This document shows, piece by piece, positions 4,642 to 5,525 of a stretch of DNA of 5,525 bases. Within the stretch, counting starts at the first letter, position 1. Each line of letters opens with the position of its first letter. Source of the stretch: a bacterium BMS3Bbin07 (lineage in GTDB: Bacteria; Nitrospirota; Thermodesulfovibrionia; Thermodesulfovibrionales; JdFR-85); assembly GCA_002898135.1 (NCBI GenBank), contig BDTQ01000243.1, forward strand, positions 1 through 5,525, read 5' to 3'. The position numbers were made by a program, and so were the translations under genes. The notes beneath the pieces were generated by a model. That model saw nothing but the letters and a program-made list of their open reading frames with translations. It had not been told where the DNA came from and ran no database searches.

Positions 4642-5525
4642 ATGAACTGGCTGTTTTATCATATAGGAGAAGAATATGCGATAGCATTAATATGCTTTGC
4701 CCTGTCAATCAGGGTCCTATCCATCTCCCGCTCGGAAAACCCCGCTCTTGACAAAGAGAAAAGAAGCAGAATGTTCCTCATCAGTTCGGGGTTTGTGCTG
4801 CTGGGTATCAGCAGTGTCATCCATGCCACTATACACACTGCCGGCCTGGATGAAAATATCCTTTACCAGACACTCCTTGGCTACTGCCTTGGCCTCCTTA
4901 CACTGATAGTAGCTGTTTCTGCTGAAAAGCCCTGGAGTAAAAGGGCCTTTCCTTTTCTTTATATTCCCCTTTTGATCCTGCTTTTTCCTGATGTCTATAA
5001 AAAGTTTCCCATATTCGGAGAGTTCAGACCACTGGTATGGATTATCATCTCCTATCTCTCGGGTGTTGTTTGCATGCTGTATATCGCAGCATTCTACCAT
5101 ACCGGACTCAGGGCATATCTGTACCTGGCACTCGGACATGCCCTGATATGCTTATCTGCAGTCCTGCTTTTTTTTCCGGCACCGATAGGGTCGACAATCT
5201 GGGTGTATGGTCATCTCTTCAGGCCGGTGGGGTTCGGGATACTCTTTTTCAGCCTGAATCAGGAGGGCCTTTTAAAATTAAAGGGAAGCATGCTCTACAG
5301 GGCGCTTACTGCATTCAGCCTTCTGGCTGCCATCCCCCTGCTCGTCTTCGGCATGGTAGTCTTCTATGAGAACATTAACCCCCTCCCCCTTACAGGAAGA
5401 AGAATCATAGTCTTTCTTCTTCTGCTGATTACCCTGGCATCTGCACTGCTATTTGGACTTGGACTTATCATAAGGCTTATACGCCCGCTACTTAGCCTGA
5501 AAGATGCCGTAGATAAACTTGCAGA
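4642..5525 (+). CDS. Membrane sensor protein, N-terminal part (probable histidine kinase or related signal transducer)
   Basis: The frame is open from 4543 and continues past the right edge; 294 residues are visible from ATG 4642, the only ATG that includes the first membrane segment. There is no strong Shine-Dalgarno sequence, so the start is likely but not certain; ATG 4771 would cut off a clear helix. Hydrophobic segments lie near residues 12-28, 45-64, 78-93, 102-115, 131-152, 158-178, 184-205, 221-242 and 254-280, about nine in all. The last two, with a short external loop (ENINPLPLTG), lead into a HAMP-like linker, IRPLLSLKDAVDKLA. The output domain is cut off. Many family members with this layout are histidine kinases, but a diguanylate cyclase or chemoreceptor is possible. 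It is divergent from tusA. The upstream part of the frame is Cys-rich but does not look coding. Confidence 0.75.
   Translation, partial: MNWLFYHIGEEYAIALICFALSIRVLSISRSENPALDKEKRSRMFLISSGFVLLGISSVIHATIHTAGLDENILYQTLLGYCLGLLTLIVAVSAEKPWSKRAFPFLYIPLLILLFPDVYKKFPIFGEFRPLVWIIISYLSGVVCMLYIAAFYHTGLRAYLYLALGHALICLSAVLLFFPAPIGSTIWVYGHLFRPVGFGILFFSLNQEGLLKLKGSMLYRALTAFSLLAAIPLLVFGMVVFYENINPLPLTGRRIIVFLLLLITLASALLFGLGLIIRLIRPLLSLKDAVDKLA

Noticed and set aside
4717..5139. A 140-codon minus-strand open frame.
   Set aside because: It is antisense to the membrane sensor, whose hydrophobic periodic pattern is clearly the coding one.

Overview
The window looks like bacterial chromosome. It carries one operon-like pair and several single genes on the minus strand, the end of one plus-strand gene at the left edge and the start of another at the right edge. 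The gene set is a class V (archaeal-type) fructose-bisphosphate aldolase/phosphatase, a selenocysteine synthase, a TusA-family protein and a sigma-54-type promoter. This would suit an anaerobic or autotrophic deep-branching bacterium, for example Nitrospirota or a Desulfobacterota-like lineage. That placement is an inference from gene content; there is no rRNA or other marker to confirm it.

Layout from left to right. Bases 1-259 (+) hold the C-terminal end of an unrecognised helical protein. It overlaps by 13 bp, tail to tail, with fbp (247-1344, -). Just upstream of fbp lies a small MTH1187-type thiamine-binding protein (1367-1672, -); the 22-bp gap and strong Shine-Dalgarno sites suggest one transcript. 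Next come a terminator-like hairpin (1773-1797) and the gene for a nucleoid protein HU (1813-2085, -). A 295-bp leader (2086-2380) contains two possible promoters and a nested stem ending in a U-run. selA (2381-3769, -) has its own near-consensus sigma-70 promoter at 3820-3848. Upstream of that is the perfect 19-bp terminator (3859-3899) that ends the tusA-like transcript.

tusA (4032-4268, -) starts at GTG behind a clear ribosome site. It is preceded by an exact match to the sigma-54 -24/-12 consensus (4292-4307). Its 3' untranslated region contains a three-helix element (3904-3984) whose only mismatch on the plus strand becomes a G-U pair in the minus-strand RNA. The divergent 373-bp region (4269-4641) holds three further dyads. 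From 4642 to the right edge runs the membrane part of a sensor protein with about nine transmembrane segments, leading into what looks like a HAMP linker; its output domain lies outside the window.

Functional themes are gluconeogenesis (fbp), thiamine binding, nucleoid structure (HU), selenocysteine synthesis (selA) and sulfur or selenium relay (tusA). selA and tusA are neighbours on the same strand, but a strong terminator and separate promoters of different sigma classes divide them, so they appear to be independently controlled. I see no CRISPR array, rRNA, tRNA or insertion sequence. The most unusual content is regulatory: the sigma-54 promoter of tusA, the folded tusA 3' UTR, the HU leader and the dyads of the divergent region.
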